The position numbers and the translations under genes were made by a program. A DNA stretch of 36,244 nt, taken from contig JAAAIG010000292.1 of the NCBI GenBank assembly GCA_015852425.1, positions 3,680 to 39,923 of the forward strand, read 5' to 3'. The notes under the pieces were generated by a model that saw nothing but the letters and a program-made list of their open reading frames with translations, did no database searches and was not told the origin of the DNA. This DNA comes from Gryganskiella cystojenkinii. Its lineage: Eukaryota > Mortierellomycota > Mortierellomycetes > Mortierellales > Mortierellaceae. Positions 11,543-24,097 of the stretch are shown here, piece by piece (the first letter of the stretch is position 1; every line of letters begins with the position of its first letter).

Positions 11543-14500
11543 ATGTCATCCTCACAGGCACGGCACACTGTCGCGCCATCGAGCGCTTATGATCTTCAAC
11601 AAAACACCGCCGCAGCATTTGTCCGAGAGTATACCGCCTCTCAGCAACAACAGCAACAGCAACAGATGCAACAACAACAGCAGCAACAACAGCATCATCA
11701 ACATGCTCAGCCGCAATCACAGCAGTACATGAAAGGCGTACAGCAACACCAACCTCACCTCCAACAACAGCTGCCATCATTGATGCAGCCACCACCGTCA
11801 CCAAACACCATGTCGTACTTTTATCACCAGGATCGAGGATGGCTTCGACTCGAGCGATCAGGCAGTGTGGATGCTTACCACCATCGGGAACTCCAGCAGG
11901 CTCGATTGAACCGAGGTAGCTTTTCGGACCACCAGTATCTGGACAGTGTGCTCCAATATCCATCCAGTGGGAGCTTTCAATACGACGATGCGCAATCGTT
12001 GATGCAACAACAACAACAAAGTCAACATGGTGGACACCTCGTCTCGTCCTATCACGCGCAAAAACCGGACCGGATACTGTATCCGAACCAACATCATCAC
12101 CCAGCGTCCTATCATCAACCTGGACAGGCAACCCTTCATGACTACTCACTGCAATCGGGTCACGGCGCTGGAGCCCATTTAGATTCACAGCAATATCAGC
12201 AACACCTTCACCAACAGCAATTGCAACACCAACAGCAGCACCAACATCAGCTCCAACAACAACAACAACAGCAACAACAACAACAACAACAGCAGCAGCC
12301 ATTTCGCCAACCCTCCAGCATTTATCCTCATCATGTACAACAGACACAACACCAGCATTATCCATCTTCTGCCTACCAACAGCAACAACAGCATGTTCAA
12401 CATGCTCAACAGGCGCAACTCTTATCTCATGCGAGTCAATCGCAATATCAATCCTCCCACGCTCAAGCCGTCCGGCAGCAGATGGAGCAGCACAAGCAGC
12501 AGCAGCAGCAACAACAACATCTTCATCAACAGCAACAGCTCCAACTTCAACAACAACATCCATCTGTAAAACTCAACCCCGCGCAGGTCGCCCGTATCAA
12601 AGATCAACAACAGCAACAGCAGCAGCAGCAATTGCAGCTCATGAGCGAACTTGATGCAGCTTCGATCAATGCTTATGGACAGGGGATGATAGCACCAGCA
12701 TCGCAATTCCAATATTCGACCCAGACTGCCTCTCAACAATTACAGCTTCAACAGCTCCAGGCACAGGTGCAGGCTCACCAGCAACAGCAGCAGTTGTTGC
12801 AGTTACAGCAAATGGTGTATGACCAACAACATCGCCAGGGTCAGGATCAACAACAACAGCAGCAGCACCAGATGATGTTGGCGGCTTCAGCACAACAGCA
12901 GCAACAACAACAGCTTCAACAACATCAACAACAACTCGCTCAGCCGGCCACGAGTATCGTGGGCTCAGGACCATTAACGGTAACAAAGGTTCAGCTCCCA
13001 CCGCAGAACACTCAGCCTCAAATGGTCGTGCAGGTTCAGACCGCGGACGGAAAGAGTCAGCAGCTTGTCATTGATGCGCGTGAGGATGAATGGCGGGGTA
13101 AGTACATAAAATTGACCGATAGACTCTGACTATATCAACATTGAATATCACTTATACTTACCCTTGTTCCTCCCCTTGGTGTTACTTTTATTTAGACCAT
13201 TTACTCTCCTACGCCCACATGCTGTATGCTTCCGAGGCAACGAGTCCCTCTCCAAACTCGCCTTTGATCCCAATCCTCCAAGCCGTTAGTTCGTTCCATA
13301 GCACCCACTTGCCGACGCTTCTTCTTTTGGCATGTGTCTACTACACGCAACGGAACTACAAAATGTCGCTTCACTATAACCACTTGATTCTCACGAAGGA
13401 CCCCAACTATGTCGAGGCAATGAGCAACATCGGAACCACGCTGAGAAGCATGGGACGCCAACCCGAGGCTGAATCATGGTGGTGGAAGGCTGTTCGACTG
13501 AGACCGGGCTATTGGGACGCGGTCGAGAACCTGATTGGTGTCTTGTGCTCTGGATACGGTGCCGCAGAAGCACCGGCGAAATCGACCCCTGGGACGTCCT
13601 CAGAGGAGACAACCTCTTCTGGAGCAGACGCTTCCAAGGCCAAGCCGGACAAGCCAGTCATCGCGGTTTCACAGCCGCCACGTTACAAGGAGGCGCTTAA
13701 AATCTGCGAGTATGTCGAGGCCAATGTGTTGCCAGATCCAACCGACCTGACTGGAGAACAGCCACCTCCATTGCCCATTCAGCACACGCCACGTCTTCAG
13801 AACCTTTTGTATGCAAAGGGAAACCTCAAGTATGCTCTTGGTGATATCGCTGGAGCCAGACGCGAGTACGAGCGCAGTTTAGAAATTGTCTTTGGTCCCG
13901 GCATTGGCGCAATTCAAGTTGTACATGAGATCATGTGCCTTACGAGGATGGCTGCTGGATACCCTAGACCGTCAGAAAGCGAGCTGGACGGCGTGATGCT
14001 ACTTCTCCGACCCGAAGAGGCTCTGAAGGTTACTCAGGTTGTCTTCCGCGAAACCGGTGGCGTTCTTCCAGGTCTAGCTGCCTTGGCTGCTACTTGTACC
14101 GATACCACAGGAGCGACACAGAGCGGCATTAGCTCGACGCTCTGGCAGCAGGCCAACCAGACCACCAGCACGATCCTTTTGACCCTCGCCAAACTCTATC
14201 AGGATGTCATGGATCAACCTGCAAAGGCAAGGGAATTGGCTGGGGCGGACAACTATGTGCCTACCATGTCAATGCTGTTGCCACTGTATTACCTCAGCTT
14301 GGCTTTGAACCCCTCGCCATCAACTTGCAACAACTTGGGCATCTTGCTTAGCTCGATCCCACCTACGGCCAAGATCTTTTCTTACCCAGTTGCAGCCCAG
14401 CCGATGCAATTGCAGGTGCAAGCTAACGGACTGGTCATTCCTGCACCTGCAGCTCCCAACTACCCTATCACCGGACAAGCATTGGCCCTTCAGTTTTACA

Positions 14501-17500
14501 ACTATGGTCTTCAATTGGACCCCCGTCATCCTCACCTGTACACCAACTTGGGTTCGCTTCTCAAGGATATGGGTCAACTGAACGAGGCCGTTGCCATGTA
14601 CGAGAAAGCTGTCGAATGCAACCCCCGGTTCGATGTCGCGCTCGCCAACCTCGGAAACGCGGTCAAGGATCTAGGAAAGGTACAGGAGAGTATCCAATGG
14701 TACCAACGCGCTGTCGAGATCAACCCCAACTTTTCAGAAGCTGTCTGTGGTCTGGTCAATGCCCTTGGTGGCGTTTGCGATTGGCGTAACCGTGGTGGCG
14801 TAGGCCCTATCAGTGTCAACCCAGAGGGCCAACTTGTGCTTTTGGAGACACCATCAGACAACAAGGTCGCTCTGTCGGGTTGGATGGGTCGTGTTTCCGA
14901 GATTGTGGAGAAGCAATTGTTGGAGGGAGCTGTCTGGGGCTTTGGCCTGGTCAAAGTGTTTCGACTGCATCTCTGGCAGATCATTCTCCGCGCTTTTCTT
15001 GATTCGGACCCGAAACATCCCGATACGCTTCTTTGGCAGTCCCGTCTCGACAGTTGGGAACGTCGCTCAGATATCCAGGACAAGAGGAATGAGGGTGGCT
15101 GGATCATCCGACTCCTCGAAAGAGCTTCAAGGAGATTGCAACGACGATGGTATCTGGAAAAATATCAGCCCAACGCGTCAGGAAGACCTCGACGACCGAG
15201 CGCAGAGACACTGGAGCTTTACCAGCGGCCTCTTCTTCCGAATGGTATGGCGGCACCCCCGGTCCCCACGGTACTCCCCTTCCATACGTTCACATACCCT
15301 CTTTCTGCCCGGCAGATCCGACTCATCTCGCACAGGAACGCTCTTCGGATCTCTCATGGAACACTTGCCTCGCACTGGTTGCCTAGCACTGTGTATCCTC
15401 CACCAGCGCCTCCTGCGCCTCGTCTCAAGGTGGGCTATGTCAGCAGCGACTTTAACAACCACCCACTGTCACATTTGATGCAAAGTGTTTTTGGGATGCA
15501 TGACAAGAACCAATTTGAGGTCTTTTGTTATGCGACCACACCTGCGGACCAGACGCCGTACCGAGTCAAGATCCAGAGTGAAGTCGAACACTTTATCGAG
15601 GTCTCTACCTGGAGCACGCAAGCGATTGTGGAGCGGATTGTCGCGGATGGCGTTCACGTGCTCGTGAACTTGAACGGATACACAAAGGGTGCTCGCAACG
15701 AGGTGTTTGCGGCACGCCCTTGCCCCGTTCAGGTCTCGTTCATGGGTTTCGCAGGCACGCTGGGTGCTGGATGGTGTGATTGGATCGTTGCGGACCCAGT
15801 CGTGTGTCCACCCGAGGTGGTCAGTGGTGTCGCCTGGAAGAGGAAGCAGCGTTCGTTGCTCTTTGCGTCTTCAACTCCCAGCTCGCACTCGGATCAGACG
15901 CTCAACACTGTCAAGTCGTTGGTGCGGAATGGAAGTTCTACGAGTGTGGCTGGGAGCAAGAGGCGACCCAGTGCCAGTGCCGTGGCAGAGACCAAGAATG
16001 AACAAGAGGCGAACCAGCCTCTTACCAACGGCACTTGCAGCGCGACGTTCTCTGACTTTGAGGGCGATGTGGATCCCGAGGATACCGGCGATGACTGGGT
16101 CTACACGGAAAAGTTTATTTACATGCCTCACAGTTACTTTGTGAATGATCACCGACAAGGGTTCCGAGAGGAAGAAAAAGAACAGGAGCGTCAGCTTCTT
16201 TTTGCGACTGAGCCACATTTGGCATTGAGTCCTGAATGGTCCTGGACGTTAGAGCAGGACCGTCGGTGGCAGATGCGCAAGGAATTGTTCCCTGGTCTTG
16301 CCGAGAACACTGTCATCTTTGCCAACTTTAACCAGCTTTACAAGGTCAGTTTTTTTTTTCTTGCGCCGTTAAAGCACGCTCTATTGTACCTATGTGTCGA
16401 ACTGAATTGGTGGAACTAGAAATGGCTAATGCTTCCTTTTGTAATATTTCCGCTATAGATTGACCCCCAGATCTTTAAGGTGTGGCTTCAGATTCTGGCC
16501 CGCGTCCCCAACGCGATTCTCTGGTTGCTTCGATTCCCAGCCGCTGGAGAACCTCACTTGCTCCGGACTGCGAACGAGTGGGCAGGACCCTCGGTCGCGT
16601 CCCGTGTCATCTTCACAGACGTGGCGCCAAAGCAAGTCCATATCCACCGAGGACGCATCGCGGATTTGTTCTTGGACACACCCGAATGCAATGCTCACAC
16701 AACCGCAGCAGACATTCTCTGGAGCGGGACGCCAATTCTGACATTCCCCAAATACGGCCACAAGATGTGCTCAAGAGTCGGCGCCAGTATTGCGTATGCG
16801 ACAGGTCATGGCCACGAGATGGTGGTCAACAGCGAACAAGAGTACGAAGAACGTGCGGTCGCATATGCGCAGGGATGTCGTTGGGAGTATGTTGAGGACC
16901 AGGCTCTGCGACAGAAACTCGGACTCACCAATCCTATGTTGGCGGCAACAACGAATGCGGGCGCTGTCAGTCAAATCGGTAGTCAAGCTCAATCTGTACC
17001 CGGTGGTGTCGTGAACGCGACGACGACGCTCGTTCAGCCATTCCAGCAACAGCAACGGCCCCTGGTGGCTGGTGTTCAACATGCCTATGGTGGCGGACAA
17101 ATTTCTTCCGCCCAGCAGCAGCAACAGCAGCATCCCCAGCTTGTTCAGCATCAACAATTGCACCCTCAACAGCAGCAACAGCTCCTCCTGCAACAACAAT
17201 TACCACAGCATCTGGCCCAGGTGACACTTAATCCGTACATGAATGGTCAGCATTCAATTCAACAACAACAGCCACAACCTCGTCAATCCGTTGTTCATTG
17301 GTTGGGCTATGGTCCTCTGATGGATCTCCGACGAAAACTCTGGGAGAGGCGAGATCAGTCCTTGCTTTTTGATACCCTGCGATGGACCCGTAACCTGGAA
17401 AAGGGTCTAGCCGAAGCCTGGAGACGATGGGAAAGTGGCCAAGAGTTTGATGAGCTTGTCGAGAACACTCTTGCGGATCTGAGTCTGAAGGATGGATCCC

Positions 17501-18168
17501 CTCATCGAGGCGGTCACAGTGGAGGTAACATTGTGATTGAAGGAGGGGATATCATTGATCCTGCCGCAGCTAGCAATAGTCTTCATCCTTTGCAGATGGT
17601 CAACAACGACAGCGTCCGCAACGGTCTTTCCAAGTCCAAGCCCTCGCACCTTGCGAACGGCACTGTAGCATCAGTAGTAGGGCCTTTGGGTGCCCATGAA
17701 GGCTCGACCACGACTATCTCTGACATCTTTGGATCTGGGCCTTCGGGACACGTCCTGATTGGCGGCGATCTCGAGGACAAGAAAAAGGGAGGAAGTCTTG
17801 ATAATACGTCCGCGAATTCGATTGCGACGACGTTAGCCATGCCGGGGATGAATGGTCATCATCACTCGAACCACTCTGCTTATTCCGGTGTACTGAGTGC
17901 TGCCAACGGTCTTTCGTTGACGCATACCCTGTCCGAGCCCATGTTGTCGAATGGTAGGAAACAACCGAACGGAATGATGGTGAACAAGTCTTTTGCAGGA
18001 AACGAGCTCAGTGGTCAGGAAAGCGGTAATATACTTTCGAGTACGCAACGATTGCCGTCGTCATCGTCGTCGTCCTTGGCCAACGGATCGGCGCTCAAGG
18101 CCAAGTTTGAACTGTTGGAACAACAGATCCGACGGCCAGACCAGGGTTGTATTTTTGTTACCGACTAG
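11543..18168 (+). CDS. OGT: Giant UDP-GlcNAc protein O-GlcNAc transferase (GT41) with Gln-rich regions
   Basis: Exons 11543-13097, 13196-16344, 16459-18168 give 2137 aa, all junctions in frame. OGT moves GlcNAc from UDP-GlcNAc to Ser/Thr of nuclear and cytosolic proteins. Residues about 30-490 are Gln/His-rich and disordered. TPRs lie near 519-650 and 945-1055. Catalytic lobe 1 contains VGYVSSDFNNHPLSH (His1274, matching human OGT His498) and GYTKGARNEVFAARP. Lobe 2 contains FANFNQLYKIDP, LWLLRFPAAGEP, VAPKQVHIHRGR (Lys1626, matching human Lys842) and LDTPECNAHTTAADILWSGTP. The segment between lobes is much shorter than the human intervening domain. Two disordered inserts interrupt the enzyme: about 1399-1482, and a Gln-rich block about 1763-1845 ahead of the conserved end RRKLWERRDQSLLFDT (from about 1857). 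A Ser/Asn-rich tail of about 230 aa follows. Exon junctions fall inside conserved motifs, which supports the model. The enzyme class is clear; activity is inferred from intact key residues. Confidence 0.94.
11641..12960 (+). repeat. Interrupted CAA/CAG triplet tracts (poly-Gln) in OGT exon 1
   Basis: Dense CAA/CAG runs encode Gln tracts. The longest is 15 consecutive Gln codons around 12254-12298 (five CAA, CAG, six CAA, three CAG). CAA/CAG mixing and His/Leu interruptions should lower replication slippage. The antisense strand is consequently open for long stretches and gives spurious frames. Confidence 0.9.
17041..17290 (+). repeat. CAA/CAG-rich tract inside the OGT catalytic region
   Basis: This second Gln-rich block lies between the last glycosyltransferase motifs and the conserved C-terminal helix segment of GT41. 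It is coding and in frame, and is an expansion rather than an intron: there is no stop, and the conserved sequence resumes in the same frame at about 17296. Confidence 0.8.
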
Positions 18169-18832
18169 CTTAGTCAAACTTCTTTAAAAAAAAGTCATCG
18201 TCCTCAGAATTTAGAGAATAAAAAATAGTGATAAAAAAAAAGAGAAAGATTGAAAAAACGACATGAACGTTGGTATCAGTAAAGAAACGCGCGCCTAGGA
18301 GCGCGCGTTGATTGGACAGGTATAACCTCCAAGAGAACTTGGTTCCTTCGGATTACAGAGTCATTTATCCGGTTTTTTTCTTGTTAAACTTAAATTGTTT
18401 TGTTTGGTTTTGCGGTTATTTGTTTGACGAGGACACTGTTACTTCAAAATGACGGCGGATCTCAAGGAAATATCGAAAAAAGTGCCAATAGAGTGTTTTT
18501 TTCCGCGATGGTTCATATACTGGTGTGGGTATTATAGACGGGAATTTTTGTTCTTGTCGACCCACAAATTCGACCACCAGAAAGAGCGAAGAGGAAAAAA
18601 AAATTGCTCACAAGAGAGGACAGTCGAACCTTGCCGAAAAAATATTCTTCAGTGCGTTTCTTTTCTCCTCCTTCTTTTTTCGGTCTTTCCTGTTCTTGCT
18701 CTTGCTCTTGCTCTTTGAGCATTTTCCTCCCCTCGCTTCTTCCCCATTTATCCCGCCTTCCCTCTTTTCCTTCTTTCCATCATTTTCCTTCCTTCCTCAC
18801 TTCAAACATCAGCGCACACTCAAAGATTTATC
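18169..18832 (+). promoter_or_regulatory. OGT 3' flank and promoter region of monooxygenase 1
   Basis: The first part probably holds the OGT 3' UTR and includes a GC-rich inverted repeat at 18286-18309. The second part (about 18650-18830) is pyrimidine-rich with a ttgctc hexamer repeat near 18690-18715. This type of CT-rich leader also precedes the other monooxygenase copies. Confidence 0.4.
18286..18309. repeat. GC-rich inverted repeat (hairpin) downstream of OGT
   Basis: aacgcgcgc and gcgcgcgtt form a 9-bp perfect inverted repeat around a 6-nt centre (ctagga), in an AT-rich surrounding about 120 bp after the OGT stop. It could fold as a 3' UTR hairpin or be a palindromic protein site. Confidence 0.6.
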
Positions 18833-20829
18833 ATGACAACAGCACAAAAGGAATCACTCAAGGTGATGATTGTCGGTGCAGGATTGGCCGGACTCTTGCT
18901 CGGTCAACTCCTTGAACGGGCCGGCATCGACTATACCATCTTTGAGAGAGCATCCAAAGTAAAGCCTCTTGGTATGTTCAATGATGAACGATCAAACGAA
19001 TATACATTTTTTGGGACTAAGTGCTCAAAGGACGTTTCAAGAAGAATCCTGCAAAAAAACCCCCACCCGATGGTCTTATCATGCATTTTTCTTTCTTATT
19101 ATCTGTTCAGGTGCGGCGATGACCCTTGGACCGACGATCCTTCCAGTCTTTGAACAATTGGGGATGTTGGAGGATCTCAACAGCTTCTCACACGAGGTCA
19201 AGTCGTTTGTGTTGAGAGATGAAAACGCCGACTTGATTGGTTCCATGCCCCTGAACGGACAAAAGGATATGTAAGAAAAAACAAGTCACAAAGTCGTTGC
19301 GAATCCTTGTATGGTACCGTGAAGTGAGAAACAGGTTTTGTTTATGACCTTTCGACCCTTTCTTTTTTTTTAAAAAAAATGTGTTTCCTCTTTGCTTTGC
19401 TAGTGCAGGTTATGATGGGCGTCTTTTTGCCCGTCCCGATCTTTACGACATGATGCTGAAGAGGATCCCGTCACACAAGATCGTCTTTAGTCAGAAGATC
19501 TTGAAGGTCGAGGACAGGGAGAACAAAGTCGCCATCCATTGTGCTGACGGATCCATTCATGAGGGTGATATCCTGGTCGGGGCTGATGGCGCCTACAGCT
19601 CTGTCCGTACTAGCATCTACAAGACCATGGACGACCAGGGTGTCCTGCCTAAATCTGATACTGAAGATCTGATTGCTGGATACACTTGCATGGTCGGTGT
19701 CACGGAACCGTTGGATCTTGAAAAGTACCCAATGTTGAAGGGCGGCAGTCGCGATAGTGAGTTCATGGGAGGCAATAACCGTTCGGTACGTATTTGATGT
19801 GCCTCCTATTGATATTGTCTCAGATGTTTCTTGTCCTCGAGTGCTAAAATCTACAATATTGCCTTCAATTGTGGCTCCTTGAATAACGACCGATATAAAC
19901 AGTGGGTCCTCATGACCGTACCTAGCAAGGATGGAGAACAGAGACTTGCATGGGCTTGCTCAACTCAGTTCCAGAGTCTCGCCGAGGCCAAGCGTGAGAT
20001 GTTTGCGAACTCGGAGTGGGGACCTGAGGCGCTGGAATCGATGTTGAAGGATTACCAGGACAAGCCTGTCCCTTATGGTGGTACGATGGGTGATATCTTT
20101 GATAGGACCCCAAGGGACACGATCTCGAAGGTTTATCTGGAGCACAAGATTTTTGAGACCTGGCATTACAAGCGCTCGGTTCTTGTCGGTGATGGTAGGG
20201 AACGAAATTTCTGTTTACTGACAACGGCAATGTGGACCGTCAATTATTATTGAGTGCATGCTGACTTGGTGACTCTATTTTCTTTTTTTTCACTTCGTTC
20301 CCGCCACTACAGCTTGCCACAAGGTATGAATCCATGATTTCTGTATTGCACCTGACTCATTCTTATGAAGAAGGACTGGACTACTGACTTTCCTCCATCC
20401 TCTCTCGTTGCATAACAGATGCTGCCTGCTGCTGGCCAGGGTGCTGTAAACGCGATGCAGGATGCTGTGATCCTGGCCAACTGTCTTTACGACCTCGAAG
20501 ACAACTCACAGGAGAGCATCACTTTGGCCTTCGAGTCTTACCGGGCCCAGAGATTCAATCATGCCAAGGAAATGTACGACAAGAGCAAGTTCCTCGCCAA
20601 GGTTGTTGGTGGACTCAGCTGGAGTGAAAGGTTGATTCGTCATATCTTTTTACATTACATGCCTCAATTCGCTGTCGATGCTGATTTGAGAAAATCGGCG
20701 AGCTATCGACCGCTGGCAACGTTCCTTGACCCGATTCCTTTCCGCGGTTCCGGACCAGTCCTGCCTCAGTTGCCATCAAAGAAGTATCAGAGGGAGCAAG
20801 AAGAGAAGAAGAGAGCCGCTATAGTCTAA
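18833..20829 (+). CDS. Class A FAD-dependent monooxygenase, array copy 1
   Basis: Exons 18833-18971, 19111-19270, 19404-19785, 19903-20194, 20313-20323, 20419-20829 give 464 aa. The family (FAD_binding_3, as in salicylate hydroxylase, kynurenine 3-monooxygenase and zeaxanthin epoxidase) uses NAD(P)H and O2 to hydroxylate or epoxidise small molecules. Visible motifs: Rossmann G15-AGLAG20 for the ADP of FAD, the DG motif VGADGAYSSVR (158-168), and the GD motif GDACHKMLPAAGQG (from 323) that binds the flavin ribityl. Exon 5 is an 11-nt micro-exon encoding the end of Ala plus Cys-His-Lys of that GD motif; skipping it would shift the frame. The C terminus is a Lys/Glu-rich tail. No signal peptide or clear membrane segment was seen. 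Copies 2-4 follow on the same strand. The acceptor of exon 4 (tataaacag) was placed by alignment with the paralogues. The substrate is unknown. Confidence 0.92.
20313..20323 (+). other. 11-nt micro-exon of monooxygenase copy 1
   Basis: cttgccacaag sits between a cag acceptor and a gtatga donor. It enters in phase 1 and exits in phase 0, joining GGTGATG upstream to ATGCTGCC downstream to restore the GD-motif reading ACHKMLP. Confidence 0.88.
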
Positions 20830-21916
20830 CTTTTCGTTATTAAAAATGCGAAGCACCGGATGTTTGATCGGCATCACGTTGCACTTCCTTGTTGATAAGC
20901 CCTCTTCCCTTTTTTTTTTTTTTTTTTTTGTTTGAGCTTGGGGAATCAGATCCATTTTCTCAAGAAACATACATCAGGTGTTTGTTGGTCGGGCAACACC
21001 AGAGGCATTGCCTTCACTCACCGAGGATGCAACCGCACCCCTGATTTGGGAGAGAGGAGAATCCTGTTTCGTTTGTTGTTTGTTACGCCCACCTCGTGGC
21101 ATTTTTGACCGGTGACACGAAGATTTGAGCGCCACAGACAAAAAAAAAATTGCAAAGTCATTGAGATTTTGTTATGTTGGAAGTGAGAAAGAGAAAGAGG
21201 ATGAAAATCTCCGAGGTCTGCCAACGGATACTGAATCCGCTTTAGATGAACGAGTGCTATAGTTTTTATGGGCGGTTGAGGAGTCCAGTTTCCCAGGAAA
21301 ATAAAGACAAAACTCAAGACAGACTGGGCAATACAGGTTAAAGAAAAAATTCGTTGGTCAGCGGAGGGTGAAGGAGAATCCAGTTTTCACCATCACCCCT
21401 CTTCTCTCTTCGCTGTCTTTCTCCTTTGTAATTTTGAAAATCTTTGAGAGCAGAGCCTTTATCGCCACGAGGGTATCGTTCCTGTCAACATCATCATGTT
21501 TTTAATTTTGTTCCTGGGCCGTGGATCCCGTAAATTTCTCTCCGGTCTGCAAAAAAATATCAAGGCTCTCAAACCTTGACCATATTTTTGTTCAGTATGA
21601 TGATAGTGTGCCCACCACGACCCCCGGACAACCGGGCAAGAATCCTCCTTGCAAGCCGCTCTTTCAGTCTTGTTTGTTTTTACTTGCTTTCTTTCTTCTT
21701 TAACCTTTTCTTCTAATCCGCTCTTTCCTTACGGCAGCCCTTTCTAAACCGCTTTATCCCTCTTGCTCAACATTCTCCTCTCTATTTTCCTACTCTTTGC
21801 GCAACTGATAAATCCATTGTCCTTGATCCATCCTTGTCCTCTTATCTTACCTCACAAAAACCTCATAACCTCCCACAATACCCATAACATTACTTTTTCC
21901 CCGTAAATCCTCAACA
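20830..21916 (+). promoter_or_regulatory. Intergenic region between monooxygenases 1 and 2
   Basis: About 1.1 kb with no supportable gene. It holds a poly-T run (about 20911-20929). A strongly pyrimidine-rich stretch from about 21640 to 21900 precedes the copy 2 start and resembles the leaders of the other copies. Open frames here on either strand show no family signature. Confidence 0.4.
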
Positions 21917-24097
21917 ATGGGCGCAGAGAAACAAATCGAAGGACCAATCGTCATTATTGTTGGAGCCGGTCTGGGAGGCTTGATGCTGGCCCAGCTCCTT
22001 GATCGGGCCGGTATTCACTTTCAGATCTTTGAACGTGCCCAGAAAGTGAAGCCACTCGGTAATACAGAGAAGGAGCACGCCCCTTTTTAGCTGCAGATGT
22101 TCGCTTGTAACCAGGAATCCAAAGCTCTACAAAGAAAGAAGAAATACCAGACTCTCATTGTTGACAGGATAATATCCTTTGATTTTTTTTCTTTCTTCGG
22201 ACAGGTGCTGCTATGACCCTTGGACCCACAATCCTCCCAGTCTTTGAACAATTGGGCATGCTCGAGGATCTCAAGAGGTTTTCGTACAACGTCAAGGACT
22301 TTGTTTTGCGTGACGAGTTCATGAAGATCCATGGATCTGTTGGACTGAACAGCGAAGAGGAGATGTAAGGACTGCTTTTGAATGAAACTTTGAAAGCTGC
22401 TTTCTTTTAATTTTTTTTTCCTAACGCTTTTTTTTGCGGTTCTTGGATTCCTTTGACGTCATTTGTAGTACTGGATACACGGGTCAATTGTTCTGTCGTC
22501 CAGGTAGGTGTACTTTATACACTAATAAGTTATTTTGTGCTCTTGATCCCAATCCATTCGTTTTACTTATCGACAGACTTTTTCTGTTGTGAAACCCAGA
22601 ATTGTACGACCTCATGTTGAGCAGAGTTCCACCAGGCAAGATCAGTTTCGGTAAAAAGATTCTCAGAGTCGAAGAGAACGAAGAAACGGGCAAGGTCATC
22701 GTCCATTGCTCAGATAACTCGGCCTATCAAGGTGACATCCTCGTCGGAGCTGATGGAGCTTACAGGTGAGAGAAAGAGGAAAACATGGTCTCAGGTCATG
22801 CACTACCCTGACTTGGTTCTGTTCATTCTGGATATGTTCAACCTGGCTAACAACAACACTTGTTCAAAAAAAATAGTGCCGTGCGCCAAAATATTTATAA
22901 ACAGATGACAGAAAAGGGTATCCTTCCCAAGGTGGATTCAGAGGACCTGGTCGCAGGCTACACCTGTATGGTCGGTGTCACCAACGAGCTGGACATTGAA
23001 AAATACCCGATGTTGGATGATCCCAACAACAACAGCGAGTTCATGGGATGCGAACGTCGCAGTGTAAGTGAGGACGAATGCTGGGGGTTTTTTGCAGCAT
23101 AACAACCGTGGATAAGAGCAAAGGGTCTAACTTTACTTGGCATATTTTTTTAAAAAAAAATTCGGACAAACAGTGGGTTTTGATGTCGATTCCTGGCCGA
23201 AGAATCGCTTGGGCTTGCTCCCATCAATTCGCGAGTCTGGCGGAAGCAAAGCAGCAGATGTTCATGAACTCCGAATGGGGTGCAGAGGCACTTGGGCCAA
23301 TGTTGAAAGAGTTCCAGGATTTGCCAATCCCCTATGGTGGTACAATGGCCGATCTTTTTGATAAGACCACGACCGAGAATATTTCCAAGGTTTATCTTGA
23401 GCACAAGATGTTCCAGACCTGGCACTACAAGCGATCTGTCCTCATCGGCGATGGTAAATTGATGGGTGAAGAAACAAAGCCACTTTCTTTGGATCAAAAA
23501 TGACCTCTCGCCACCAGCGCTAACAAATTCTTGATGCCATTTTTTTTTTTTTTAGCATGCCACAAGATGTTGCCTGCTGGAGGGCAGGGTGCTGTGAACG
23601 CTCTCCAGGATGCCGTTGTCCTCGCCAACTGCTTGTACGATCTGAAAGACAGCTCCGAAAAGAGTTTGACGGCTGCGTTCCAGAGTTACTACAAGCAGCG
23701 GTACCAGCATGCCAAGGGTCACTACAACACCTCGAAGCTCTTGGCCAAGGTCGTTGGTGGTTTGAACTGGAATGAGAGACTGATTCGTACTATCTTCTTG
23801 AACTATCTCCCTGGTTGGGCTATCAAGAGCAACCTCAAAAAGGCGTCATCTTATAGGTACACATCCAATGTCCAATTGCTATATCATATGCTGTCTATTA
23901 TTTTGTTATTGAGCTGACCTGATTCTTTTTAAAATTTATTTCTTTGACGTGATGCTAGACCTCAAGTCACTTTCTTGCCCCAGGTACCATTCAAAGGCAC
24001 GGGACCTGTGCTTCCTCAACCTCAGTCGGCCAGGTACCAGAAAGAGCAAGAGGAAAAGAAGATGCAACAGGAGCAGAGCTCGACTCTCACTGTTTAA
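21917..24097 (+). CDS. Class A FAD-dependent monooxygenase, array copy 2
   Basis: Exons 21917-22058, 22205-22364, 22469-22503, 22600-22765, 22877-23063, 23174-23453, 23556-23856, 23959-24097 give 469 aa. The motifs are intact: G16-AGLGG for FAD, VGADGAYSAVR (161-171) and GDACHKMLPAGGQG from 322. It is closest to copy 1: the 160-nt second exon has the same length, both keep the MxNSEWG segment, and neither has the intron before the W-x-E-R-L-I-R segment. It differs by three added introns (after FCRP, inside GAY-S, and at the C-terminal YR-P) and by lacking the intron after ACHK, so the 11-nt micro-exon is fused to the next exon here. The C terminus is Gln/Glu/Lys-rich. FAD enzyme class is well supported; the substrate is unknown. 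Confidence 0.92.

Noticed and set aside
11313..12563. 416-aa minus-strand open frame opposite OGT exon 1
   Set aside because: It is the antisense of CAA/CAG-rich coding DNA, which lacks stops in that frame and gives Val/Ala-rich or Leu-rich nonsense. No domain features.
14574..15107. 177-aa minus-strand and other long frames within 13200-18100
   Set aside because: These are shadows of the OGT coding frame, which carries the conserved TPR and GT41 motifs.
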